DNA of 64,000 nt from Spirometra erinaceieuropaei. Its lineage: Eukaryota; Platyhelminthes; Cestoda; Diphyllobothriidea; Diphyllobothriidae. The notes under the pieces were generated by a model that searched no databases, had not been told where the DNA came from, and saw only the letters and a program-made list of their open reading frames with translations. The position numbers were made by a program, and so were the translations under genes. Location of the stretch: the NCBI GenBank assembly GCA_902702965.1, contig CACRXP010000020.1, positions 1,660,778 to 1,724,777 on the forward strand, given 5' to 3'. This document shows, piece after piece, positions 10,231 through 20,475 of the stretch; within the stretch, counting starts at the first letter, position 1, and each line of letters opens with the position of its first letter.

Positions 10231-10436
10231 TTGAGTAATAAACGGACCTCGCCGTTCTAATAACCACCCTGCGTAACCTGAACTCACGGTGTTTAAAGGC
10301 AGCAAGAGGCCCGACACAGGTGCTATTCTCGAGTATATGTACAAACAGATAAGGAACTGAAATAAGCGAAGATGCGAGTTCCAGGAACTAGCTGATCAGA
10401 AGAAAAAAAGCGGCCGATGAAACGAGGGCTTTATTC

Positions 10437-10482
10437 GCCTAACGCTTCAGATTCTCACTTGAACCCAGTATCAGAGACAGTT
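10437..10482 (-). ncRNA. Hammerhead-like motif in the left inverted pLTR
   Basis: On the minus strand: TGTCTCTGATACTGGGTTC, stem II loop, GAATCTGAAGCG, then AGGCGAATAAAGC. CTGATGA has become CTGATAC and GAAA has become GAAG, so it is probably inactive. Confidence 0.45.
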
Positions 10483-10682
10483 GCAGAAAAAGGGTGGCTA
10501 GTGTACAGGAAGTCGCAGTATTTATAGGATGCAGTCGCTATGCTACCGCATACCTATAGTAATTAACCGCGCTCCCCTTAATCGAGGACTGCTGCCCGCT
10601 GGTACGCTAGTTGCTTGATGATCGGCATGCAAGTAGCTAATTGCTGAAATCTCGTCTCCCGTGTTGGCTGCTGGCGTGATGA

Positions 10683-11165
10683 TTGATGAATGTAACACCA
10701 ATGGGTTCGCCGATTTCGGGATGCATCGCCGAGACGGTCCTACAGCGGTTGGAGTCGCTGGTCTTCCAACACCACAGACCGAAATTCTGGGCTCGGTATG
10801 TAGACGAGACCTTCGTCGTCATTGAACGGGATCAGGTGTTAACGTTCAAAAAGGGTTTGAACAGCGTCTTTCCCGACATACAATTCACGATGGAGGAGGA
10901 AGAAAGTAACCAGCTGGCATTCCTTCATGTCCTCGTCTGTCGCAAAAACTGTGGTGGCCTAAAGACCAAAGTATTCAGAAAAGCGAAGAACACGATGCAA
11001 ATACTGAACTTCAACAGCAACCACCCAGTAAGTCACAAACGCAGTTGCGTAAGAACGCTATATCGGCGTGTTGAGACGCACTACAGTGAACACGAAGACA
11101 AGATTGCCGAATCCCAATATCTTCGACAGGTTTTCCGAGAAAGTGGTTACCCAGGCAACTTCGTC
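10683..11165 (+). pseudogene. PLE reverse transcriptase C-terminal half
   Basis: An open frame from the element's TPMGSPISGCIAETVLQRLE block, through motif C (FWARYVDETFVVIERDQ) and QLAFLHVLVCRKN, to KVFRKAKNTMQ and SHKRSCVRTLYRRVETHYSE. Motif C reads YVDE where the active family has YxDD, so the second catalytic aspartate is lost. The ATG is internal to the family alignment; the real N-terminal half is missing because the inverted pLTR starts at 10685. A frameshift near 11165 (GYPGNFVNG) separates it from the endonuclease. Confidence 0.85.
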
Positions 11166-11173
11166 AACGGTGC

Positions 11174-11826
11174 ATGCGCAAGCGGGACGAGCGACAAAAT
11201 CGTGCCGACCCCAAATTCTGGCGGGCGATCACGTACACCAGGAACGTCTCCGAGGCCGTTAGTCACCTTTTCGCGCCACTTGGGGTTGGAGTTGCACACA
11301 GACCGGAGGCCACCATGAGGCATCAGGTGATGAGACCAAAAGACCCACTGCCACGGCAAGAAGCATCTGGAGTTGTTTACCGAATCTGCTGCAGTTACGG
11401 ACGAAGCAACTACGTCGGAGAAACTGAAAGACTACTCCGAACGCGAATTGCCGAACATGCGACAGCGGTACGGAGAAATGACGCCAACTCTCAGGTCGCG
11501 GCCCATTCGACGAGACCCGGGCCACACATTCAAGTTCGATGAGGCCGAAATTCTCGCGAGAGGGCATAATCGTGTGAGCCGCGAGTTGCCTGAGTCATGG
11601 TTCATGGGACCTCAATCTACCAAAAAGTGCAACGACATCCCCACTCCATACTCCGTGCTGAGGCATGGGCTGGCCAAGGTAATTGACCAATCGGGGATCG
11701 CGCAAGTCGGTGAGCCAGATGGCCGAGCAATCATCACGCCAGCATCCAACACGGGTGATGAGATTTCAGCAATTAACTACTTGCAAACCGGTCATCAAGC
11801 AACTAGCGCACCGGCGGACACCAAAC
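11174..11826 (+). pseudogene. PLE linker and GIY-YIG endonuclease, frameshifted
   Basis: The linker (RADPKFWRAITYTRNVSEA, then LGVGVAHRPEAT) is followed by the endonuclease (GVVYRICCSYGRSNYVGETE, then RTRIAEHATAVRRND, then AAHSTRPG). After about 11525 the protein continues in another frame as HTFKFDEAEILARGHNR. GVVY and YVG match the GIY and YIG positions. The nearby conserved arginine, histidine and glutamate blocks are present. One frameshift is the main visible lesion, so this is one of the younger copies. Confidence 0.85.
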
Positions 11827-11933
11827 CTTGATGAAGTGGAGCGCGGTTAACTGCTACAGGCATGCGGTAGAATAGCGACTGCATCTTATAAATGCTGCAA
11901 CTTCCTGTGCACGTAAAACCCTTTTCTGTCACT

Positions 11934-11976
11934 GTCTCTGATGATGGATTCAAGTGAGAATCCGAAACGTAAGGCA
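11934..11976 (+). ncRNA. Hammerhead ribozyme motif (best core in window)
   Basis: CTGATGA at 11938-11944 is followed by a stem II of GGATTC/GAATCC closed by AAGTGA, then GAAAC at 11964-11968, then GTAAGGC. The strand order CUGAUGA, stem II, GAAA is that of a hammerhead. Helix III would be only the minimal AC/GU pair, as in PLE hammerheads reported to work as dimers. The expected cleavage base after GU is A here rather than C (the copy at 43794 has GTC), so cleavage could still occur. Helix I is short (TGTCT with the AGGCA segment, imperfect). Confidence 0.7.
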
Positions 11977-12024
11977 AATAAAGCCCATTTTCCAGCGATC
12001 GCCTCTTCTTCTTCTTCTGATGAA

Positions 12025-14669
12025 TGTCCTTGTTTTATCGATCGTTTCTTCTGATTAGGAACTGTTTAATAAAGTTTACGGACGTTCGTCTCACTTGGAG
12101 TTTGGAGCTTGTGGACCTGGAAGTGTGTGACCCTTTGAATATGTACCAAAAGGCCGAACGAGGATGATGATTCTTTCGAGACAGTGACAGATCAATAAAA
12201 CTCAACCCTCACCTGGAGGCGGCACTTGCGATAGCATTAAGGGCAGTCATAAGGGATTGATCTGGCCATAAACCTTTCTCCTTCGGAGACGTCTGCCGTT
12301 TGGTATGCGGGCTTTCGGGACAAGGTGAATGAAGCACACTTAACTCCTAAGAGTTCCAAAACCTGCCACACAAGAATGAACAACGTAGACAACTTTAAAG
12401 TATCCATAGAGGTTGTTCGCGTTAAATCAATCTCGCCTTTCATATAGGCAGAAGGGGGCGACCACACTTCAAGTACGTAAATTCTGATCATCTGAGCCTG
12501 GACTAAAGGATCGAGTTTTCGAGGGCAGGATCGTAAAATAAAACGGCAATGGGTCGTAAGACCGAGACTCCAAATTCTTTCACAGAAGGTGGTATGAGAT
12601 TGGCAATCTTTCCTAATACTATGCGTTTGGCTTTAAGATGGTTACCGCCCTTAAACGTCGTCAGCCGCCAGTCTTTGTTGGGGCATGAAACCGCAGCTAC
12701 CCATGAATACTTGATATCCCTCAAAGAATTCTTATCACTGACAATTTTCAAGTGTTTAAACACCAAATATACCTTAAACTATTGTCCAAATACAGTTATG
12801 TTATTGGTTCTGTTCAGACTAATACCAAGACTTCAAATGTAGTAAACCGTTTTAATCCTAAAATGTGTTTAGTCCCAAGTATAAATCAAAATAATTAGCG
12901 AATACTCTAGATATGTTCTGCGAAAAAGAAGTCCGCAAGCAGTTGTGCCCGCGAATAATGAACCGCAAACAGGCAGGGATCAACTGTTTGTGATATAGTT
13001 TCCTCCGCCGAACAACATGGGCTATGTAGGTCAATCTTCAATGGGAGCCCGAAAACTGTGAGTATCGTGTTACTCATGTTATTTAAGTAACGCTTTTTTA
13101 TCTTAATTCAGACAAGGACGAGGTGGCATGACTATTTACCTATCCTTTTAATAATCTAAGGTTTATGCGTCAAATATGCTGTTGTATTCTAACTTGTACT
13201 CATTTTGGACAGATCTGGGCCGATATTCGGATAATTGGGGTGGTCATTGAGAACAAACAAGATTTTAAACAAAATGCGTTTACAAACCTTGGTATTTCCA
13301 GGGGTGAATATATGCATTTTTCTACGACTACAACTTTTCGTGATTTAGTTGAAAAAAGGGAATTCCGCACAAAAAATAAGCTATAAAGTGTGTTCACATT
13401 AATCTGATTGGTCTCCCAGAACAGGATTCTGCCAGCCTTAGGTGGCAAAATGATTATTTAGATACGGATAAAGACTGGACAAGACAGAACATTAGGCATT
13501 TCGAACGGCCAATAAAATGCCTAGAATGGTTTTTGGACTGAGTGATAATTAATCCACACACCAAATCAATCCGACGGCAGAAGCCCGAAACTGGGGCTTC
13601 TAATGCGAAGCAGCGGGGACAGTGATTAGATTACGTCCCGTAGCTGGTGATTTATAGTCCCAAGTTTCCAACATTTCATTCGCTAACATACAGACTACAC
13701 CATAGGTGTGACGCCGCATAAATCCTCTACGTAACACCGTTCTTTGCTCAGGCTGCGCTTGTTTGGCCTTGTCATTCAAGACAAAGCCGATTAATTTACA
13801 ATCCTCGCATGTTTAATCGCGACAGTTAGGCCGCCACGAATTACGAGGAATCTGCAGTCTGATTCCATCCCTCCGAAGGGGCTGCGAATTCCCTAGTTCC
13901 ATTATCGTTTGATTTTAACCGCGTTCTCTCAATGACACTCCGTATCCCATTATGGTTACAGTGAAAAAATTCCCACACGTAGATTGACAAACTTAAACAA
14001 CACCGTGTTTGCCACCCGAATAAGTCTGGGCGGATGGCCTGTTGACGGCCTTAAGACAATAATAATTTATTAATGTACCAGTTCAGCAAAGCCTTTGTTG
14101 GTGCTCGGATAGTGAAAGGAAGAGCTTTGCACAACCATCAGATAAATCTCCGGGCAGCGGGAGAAGACGGAGGACGCCATAATAAGGGATGTATTCTGTA
14201 CAGAATCCAACCCTGCTTTCTCGATCGAAAATGATCACAGACGAGGACACGACATGTACTGACAGTGCTGAGAATGTGTAAAAAGAGAATGTCTATTGTG
14301 CTGATGGCCGTTTTCATGGGTTTATGGGAGAAAGTTGAGATGTCTTCAGGTAAAGCAGTTTGTTGCATTCATGGACAGATGTGATTGGCTGAATATACGT
14401 GCGATGCAACTGGTCAAATTGTGAGGTCAACGGACGTGAGACCGCACTCGGAGAAATCTAACAAACCCTGACGCTACAGGGCGTCGAAATTACGGATGTT
14501 GGTTGCACCCAGGTTTCTTGGTTCCTGTTGACTTCATTTCTAGGAGCTGGTCATTCTCAGCGTGAATCAACTACTTATGCCAGTTTCCATGAGTTTATGC
14601 GAAAGTTACCACAATCGCTCGTCATATGGTGCTGTTATATGTATTTTACATGAGCAAGTTTTAGATTTG
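12025..14669. other. Long stretch without recognisable genes
   Basis: Bases 12050-12200 share the GAGGATGATGATTCTTTCGA tail with the LINE remnant at 10178. The ORFs at 12237-12491, 12503-12842 and 13165-13448 show no motif and overlap on both strands. Around 14300 and 14580 there are two related copies of a short segment (TTTCATGGGTTTATG and TTCCATGAGTTTATG). I see no promoter or RNA gene. Confidence 0.3.
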
Positions 14670-14880
14670 CGAAAATTCCCCCTGAAAAATTCAAAAGGAA
14701 ATTTGACGAGTGTGTGTCAGCTTTCGATAAACCAGGCGCACCTATCAATCAAATTCACACTTGAAGAAGAAGAACAGTCAAGTCCGCTTCCCTTTCTGGA
14801 TGTGCTTCTGAGTAGAAAGCCTGACGGAAACCTTGACGGAACCTTAGAAATCACTCGAAAGGCCTTTTGGCATCTACACG
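14670..14880 (+). pseudogene. PLE RT fragment of a second lineage
   Basis: IKFTLEEEEQSSPLPFLDVL followed by LSRKPDGNL (about 14749-14838) matches the block downstream of motif C in PLE RTs (FTREEEQ...LSFLDLLVRR in PLE-1). The preceding bases at 14674-14735 recur at 63312-63390. It is short and truncated, lying head to head with the minus-strand endonuclease fragment that follows. Confidence 0.6.
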
Positions 14881-15375
14881 GTGGTCATTGTCTAGCGTGT
14901 GCGCGGGGATAGAGCTGTTAGTGTTCTTTACTTAGGCCCTTCCTTACCATGCTAGAAGACGTTCTCTAATTCTTTTGGATAAACGCCGGCTCGTGCGGTC
15001 AATATATTCCGCCCCACATAGTGGTGGTCTGAGCTGGCAGTTTGTCCATGCCTTCTCCGTGTAGGGACTGGTGGAGAACAGTATACGGGAGTCAGCTGCT
15101 GGAAAGGTCTGTGCTACAGCTTGAGTTAGGCGTCTTCTTAAAAGTTCACTTGGTGCATACCCTTGAAATGAAATCCTGATGAAGAGCCTATTCTTTCCTG
15201 CGGTCAGTATCGGGGGCTTTTGTGGTCTTTCGGTCATGTTCTTAGTAATAGAAAGATTAGGGTACCCGTCCTGGCGAAGTAGACTTCCGACAATCTTAAG
15301 TTCTCTCTGAATGCTATCAGATGAGCAGATTCTTCTCACCCTTTCTGTCAAACAGCGGACTAAATTACGTTTAAC
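14862..15375 (-). pseudogene. PLE endonuclease fragment, second lineage
   Basis: On the minus strand the segment reads YTEKAWTNCQLRPPLCGAEY, then IDRTSRRLSKRIRERLLAW. The last block matches the post-YIG arginine region of PLE endonucleases. A sister copy sits at 63587-64000 (GAEHIGRTSRRLSKRMKEL). The two share long nucleotide blocks (CTACACGGTGGTC and TTCTTTTGGATAA.CGCCGGC). The GIY motif itself is not readable. Confidence 0.6.
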
Positions 15376-16699
15376 ACCTAGGAGTTCGAATCTCCCAAAA
15401 TAGGTGCATTGTCCAAACCATGTTTCCTTGCAATAAACGCTACGTCGAATACTGCAGTCAAACTCCCTACTCAGAAGTACATCCGGAAATGGAGGCGGAC
15501 CTGGATGTGCAGTTTATTAATGAGGTCACCTGATTTATATCGTGCAATAGAACTGAGGCGTCATTTTTTCGGTGCAATCACGAATATATCATCCGCGCGC
15601 CTTCCATAGCATCTCAGACTGTTGATCTGCTAACGTAGCTGGAAGGCTTCTAGCTTGCCCGCGATTTCTTATTTCAATAGCCATATAAACCTACAGGCCT
15701 GATGAGAATTTATTGAAAGCAGACCTATGCCCGCCAACATGCGTTTTTAATACGGTGCTTTTCTGCGTATTTTACGTGGTGTTTTAATATGTCTTTAATA
15801 TGTAAATAACGCTGGCTGTAATACGGTGGAAGGCATCGTGAGCAACCCGGATTTGTGTCCTGGCGAATTACAAGAAAACTACATGGGAGGCGTCTAGCAA
15901 CCCCCTTGAACGAAGAGTAGTGAAACGCTTTTATCTTGAGTCCGTCAGCTATTATAGGATTAAAAGCATAAATGCGTGCCTGCTGTCATTGAGAACACAC
16001 AATTCTTCATTTATATTTTCTATGGAAAACCGCCGTTCACCGATCCTGTTGTGCCTCAGGACTCAAACTAGGACCCTCACAGGCGTAGCAACTAGTGGTA
16101 TAGCTAGTTGCGGTGGTATCGACAAAAGTATCAGCCAGATCCCGAGATCGAATCTCAGGTTATCCCCAGATGAGGTCGGGTATTAGCGCTTGATGACAGC
16201 TGATAGGCCAGCAATGGTCACTCCTGTCTATTATGTCTTTGCCGTTAGCCGACTTCGGCCTGGTAATTGGTTGCCTGTTCGTGGCCTTTGCCACCCATAC
16301 GGGGCTTGTTTGCTTCGTAAAGCCAATAAATCAGTCTGTGTCCATTCCTGATTGGATAAATACCCGATCTGCATCGACAGAGAATGACAGGTGGCAAGGC
16401 ACCGATGAACTTCTGTTCGATGAAGTGCTTATGACCCATCTGGTAGGCCCCAGTGGTGAATCAATTGCGCCAGGTGCTTTTGTGCGCAGGTTTGTGTTTC
16501 TGGTTCCGGCTGCTGGTTAGGGATATGATTGGCTTAATTAAGGCAAAATAAGCCCGAAACAGTGCTGTATCAATCTACCCGCATTCTCTGTCGTTCCTAC
16601 TCGCTACATATATTTAGGAAAATGGAATTCTTTGGGAAACAGTAAACTTTATTGTGTACATTTTCGAGACTGGTTCCCCAGCTCGTCTTCAGACAACGT
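15376..16699. other. Unassigned stretch
   Basis: ORFs at 15409-15609, 15920-16186 and 16233-16520 carry no motif I recognise. The 95-codon ORF at 16233 begins with a hydrophobic segment (LVIGCLFVAFATHTGLVCFV) but has a minus-strand counterpart and no context, so I do not call it a gene. Confidence 0.3.
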
Positions 16700-17110
16700 G
16701 CGTGCAAAAACAATCAACTTCTAGACCGAGTCTGACAAAGGATTCTATGAATGGTAAAAATCATCTCCTCGGGATTGGTCGAGTCAGTCTGAATATGTCC
16801 TTAACGATTTTGTATGTGGCATCTAGATCGATATGCTGGTTGATATATGCTTCATCTGAGTACATTGCCTCAAGAAATTCGCGGCCTTTCCTTATTGGGC
16901 AGGCGCCAATAATGCGATTGTTTTCCCATGCGAATGTGTGTCCAGTGTGTGCATGGCCCCCTGGGATAGATGGTCGCGTCTCTTTACCGACAACTGGTGT
17001 TCATGCATACGGGTTGAAACAGATTTCCCAGTTTGGCCACAATAGACGGCAACACAACTAGAACATGGGATTTTGTAGACCTTTTCTCTCGAGGTGGCCA
17101 ACCCTGTCCT
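16700..17110 (-). pseudogene. PLE GIY-YIG endonuclease fragment, third lineage
   Basis: On the minus strand: REKVYKIPCSSCVAVYCGQT, then STRMHEHQLSVKRRDHLSQG. KVYKIPC and VYCGQTG are the GIY and YIG blocks; CSSC is the first pair of the zinc-binding pattern. The sequence differs clearly from PLE-1 to PLE-4. Downstream, toward 16740, the frame is broken. Confidence 0.75.
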
Positions 17111-18594
17111 TAGGGTGTACGTGCAGTGTGCGTAAGGTAGTGGCCGCCTGGTGTGCTACTTGTATCTGGTACTTGATGATGAGAAGACGAAGCGACCACG
17201 GAAACCATAAGTTTAGTATCCTAACGTTTCAAGCGCAAACAAGCTTCCATCGTCCTAGGTATGTCCCTTACGGCACCCTACGGGACTTGTGGCTACTGAA
17301 CATACTGGCGTGCTGTTAGATCGCTGTCATGCTGGTCAGTGCCTTCCGCTTTCCTGTCGTCGGAGGGTGGCGCCGACTATTGATCTCGTCTGCATCGTCC
17401 GCATTTGCTGTCACAGACCTGCAAAGCTCTTATTCGCCCTCCCGTTTGTGTCTGTTTGTTTGCGTCTCGTAGGTAGTTTTTGAGCCATTGTCAGTGTCTG
17501 TGTTCCTATCAGGCTGGTGACATCCATCACTGGCGTCAATGCACGAGCCGTACCCATGCGTGTCTGCGTTCAAACCTGACAGGAGGTCTTGCTGGTTTGC
17601 GTTTGTGTCGGAAAGACGTTCACGCGGCCAGTGTACTTGATCGGTATGGATTTGCTTACGATGGCGTCCAGTCTGAATTCTTGCCTGCAATTTCGTTGAT
17701 AGAGCAGCACTCGTGAGGCCTAGTAAGTCACAGCGATGGTAGTTCAGCGACTGACAGGAGTTTGTGGGGTAAGCCAAACTTCGAGCGTCTCTCTGGATGA
17801 TTGGTTGATAACTCGGCCTGGGATTTCAGCATCCTAGAAGGTGAGAATATGTCCAGAGCACGCACAGAGTTCCGCCACCGGCGAGACCTTCTCACTGCTT
17901 TCGCGAGCTTGTCCAACGTAGTTCATTCTAAAGGAACTGCACCGAACACGATAAACGATGTTTTACCATCAGATTGTCAAAAAGGAACAGTATCACTGTA
18001 GCAGCCTGTGGAGAGGCTTTGGAGGGGAAGGAGACAGGTGTTGTTTTCTGTTACAGGGACAACGGTAGGCTGAAGGACCACGATTAGCTGTCGGTGGACT
18101 CTAAATAATGCGCCGATGTATGTACTTGGGAAATCTAGGCAAGTACTGATGACTGGCAGGTGTACCCAAGATCGGATGCGCATCAGCTGAGGGAAAAAAT
18201 GTCCGTCAGGGGAAAGACTCAGCTGTTCGATGGCCCGGCACTCCTTCAAGCTGAAACGTCCTGCACCCTGCTATTGCCGTTGAAGTTTTCGGGCGACATT
18301 TTATGCGTGCAAAACCTACAATCAGCTTGTCAGTGATATGTCTTAGCAACAATTTTTGAGGAATTTTTTCAAGTCCTTCGTTCACGAGGAGGTAAACAGT
18401 GTTATTTCTAAGAAGGGGTGCTGAATCATCCCAGGCGGCTCTCGGATCACACAATAGGATACGACTTTTAGTAGGAAGATGACCCGAGTTGGCATGGATC
18501 GCTTACTCGATTGCGTGTCGCCCTCTCCGTAGAATCTTCTTGGGAGTTTAAAAGTTAGTTCGACAGTTTCTCGGTATCCACATCCGCGAATGAA
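17111..18594. other. Unassigned stretch
   Basis: Several ORFs of 60-115 codons occur on both strands, none with a recognisable motif or splice context. Confidence 0.3.
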
Positions 18595-18920
18595 GGCGAA
18601 ATTTCGAGTTCCAGATGTATGCATATGGGAAGACGAAGTGTCGAGCACCGAAACATTTTGTTTATTGTCCTGAACTTTCAGACTCGTGTAGGAGTCCATC
18701 GTCAATCGATTTATCGATCTGACGTCGGCGTACAGAGCCCTGAGTAGTCACCTCCAGTCTTGCGCCGTTGGTCGATGATAGACCTACATGCCTTATGACT
18801 GTCGCTTGTTATGCTGCTGCTACTAACTTTAACGTTGGACTCCTGCACGAGTCTGAAAGCTCAGAACAATAAACAAAGTGCTCTGGTGCTCGACTCTTCT
18901 GCACTTATCCCCATCCGCTT
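18595..18920. mobile_element. PLE terminal repeats in inverted pair, no body
   Basis: The plus-strand piece 18690-18910 matches the 3' end of PLE-1 (TCAATCGATTTATCGATCTG, then GAGTCTGAAAGCTCAG and CAATAAACAAAGTG). The piece 18632-18702 is the reverse complement of its last part (CATTTTGTTTATTGTCCTGA). This is a solo, inverted pair of pLTRs with the coding body lost. Confidence 0.7.
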
Positions 18921-20475
18921 TAGCCCGCCAGTCAAACAGGGTTTTCATGATGTGACCGACGTGCCGAACACGATATCATAGGACCACATATATGTGCTGG
19001 ATGCCGATGGGATGCGAAACGAAAACATCGACCATGGTTCACCAGTGCGTTTGGCGAAGGCGGTATGCGTATTTCCCCCAGATCCTTCGTGCCGTGTCTT
19101 TCATAGCAAGCCGTGATCGCGTTGCTCGGGCTATATTTTCAGACATAGTAACTGCAGACAGTATATATGTGGCGGGGTGTACTGGTTAATGCAAAGTCAT
19201 GCAACGTTCGTCTAAAAGAATCGATGAAAGTGGATTAGGTTGAGAACTTCGAAATGAGTAAGTATCCAGAACACTCGATACGAAAAACATGGCCAATTAC
19301 CATGCGCATCTCAATCGCTTGTTTGCCTATTCTCCCATTTGTCATCATAAACCACCTATTTGTTTTTGCATTTGCGCACCCTTGCTGTAGCAATAATCAC
19401 CTTGCTCCTCCTCCTCCTCCTTCTCCTCCTCCTCCTCCTCCTCCTCCTCCTCCTCATCATCATCATCATCATCATCATCTCTTCCTTCATCTTTGCATAT
19501 ATTGTTTTGCGATCGACTAGAAAACTGCCATTATCGCTCTTCTGCTAAAATGAATTCCTACCGCCCTGTAAAGGACTTCATTCTAGCTATCCCAGAAAAT
19601 ATTTTACCCTTAACAGCAGATCCCCTAATCCGAATACGATCGCGATAAGTTAATGCTGCGTCTCTAATGACACTCAGTGAGCACAGTCTTCTGAGAACTT
19701 CGACTTCATCCTCCGTGTGTTTCGACTTTTTCTAGGCCAAGAGCATGCTTAACACAAAAACCTTTTCAAATTCGCAAAATGCTCGCCTTTTGCATCACAG
19801 TTTGGTGCACAAACGCGTGTTTCGTGAGATCAACGACAAACCTGCGTACGAGGTCTTGATAAAACGACAATTTTTTCGGACGATGTCGGCAATTTTGGCA
19901 CCGGAGCTCAGTTCTGTGACAAACACTATCCACAAGTTGCTTTTTACCGCCTACTTCTCTTTCCTCTGCGTTGTCGGAGGAACTAGTCTGCGTGGCCTAG
20001 TTTTTTGGCCGTATTTCCAATCGTCATGGCATCTCTTTTACGCTGCACTGTAGTCATTGTATGTTCTCAATGCTCAGACAATTTTTTTAGAAATATCGCT
20101 ATCATGGACCAGGAATTTCGATTGCGTATGCTTTGTCGGCAATATGTGGTAATGTAACTCCACCTGATAGACACAGTTCTACTGGAATTGTGGTCACGTT
20201 TTACGTCGAACCTCAGGTATGTCGGTTATCAGAGCTGAGGTATCGCCGGTTCTTTACAGTTAAAACGACCGAAACTACCAATCCGGTGTTGGTTGGCCTT
20301 GACAAAGACGTTTCTGAACCATCCATTGTCAGTTGATAAGACCTGTTGTTGTCCAGGAATAACTTCCTTAATTGAATTGCTAAAATTTGTTATCTTAAAG
20401 TTTTTAATACTTTTACTGAAAAGGGTATAGTTTATGGCCAGGATTACTTACTCCGGAAAGCATTTTTGCGGAGGA
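18921..20475. other. Unassigned stretch with one compound microsatellite
   Basis: Apart from the CTC/ATC repeat at 19402-19480, nothing is recognised. ORFs crossing the microsatellite (poly-proline/histidine or poly-leucine/isoleucine) are artefacts of the repeat. Confidence 0.3.
19402..19480. repeat. Compound microsatellite (CTC)n (ATC)n
   Basis: About 50 bases of near-perfect CTC units with one TTC interruption, followed by about eight ATC units. Confidence 0.98.

Larger units (their letters stand above)
10398..12024 (+). mobile_element. PLE flanked by inverted terminal repeats (PLE-4)
   Basis: A 5'-truncated PLE whose body runs from 10690 to about 11727. It is flanked on the left by an inverted copy (10398-10685) and on the right by the direct copy (11728-12024) of the same pLTR. 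The two roughly 290-base arms pair over most of their length: GAGATTTCAGCAATTA, ATCAAGCAACTAGCG and AGCGCGGTTAA recur in reverse complement. The right arm holds the best hammerhead core in the window. PLEs are known to occur with direct or inverted pLTRs, so this is a recognisable if uncommon arrangement. Confidence 0.85.

Noticed and set aside
19254..19548. Plus-strand ORFs with poly-proline/histidine or poly-leucine tracts
   Set aside because: They are translations of the CTC/ATC microsatellite in two frames.
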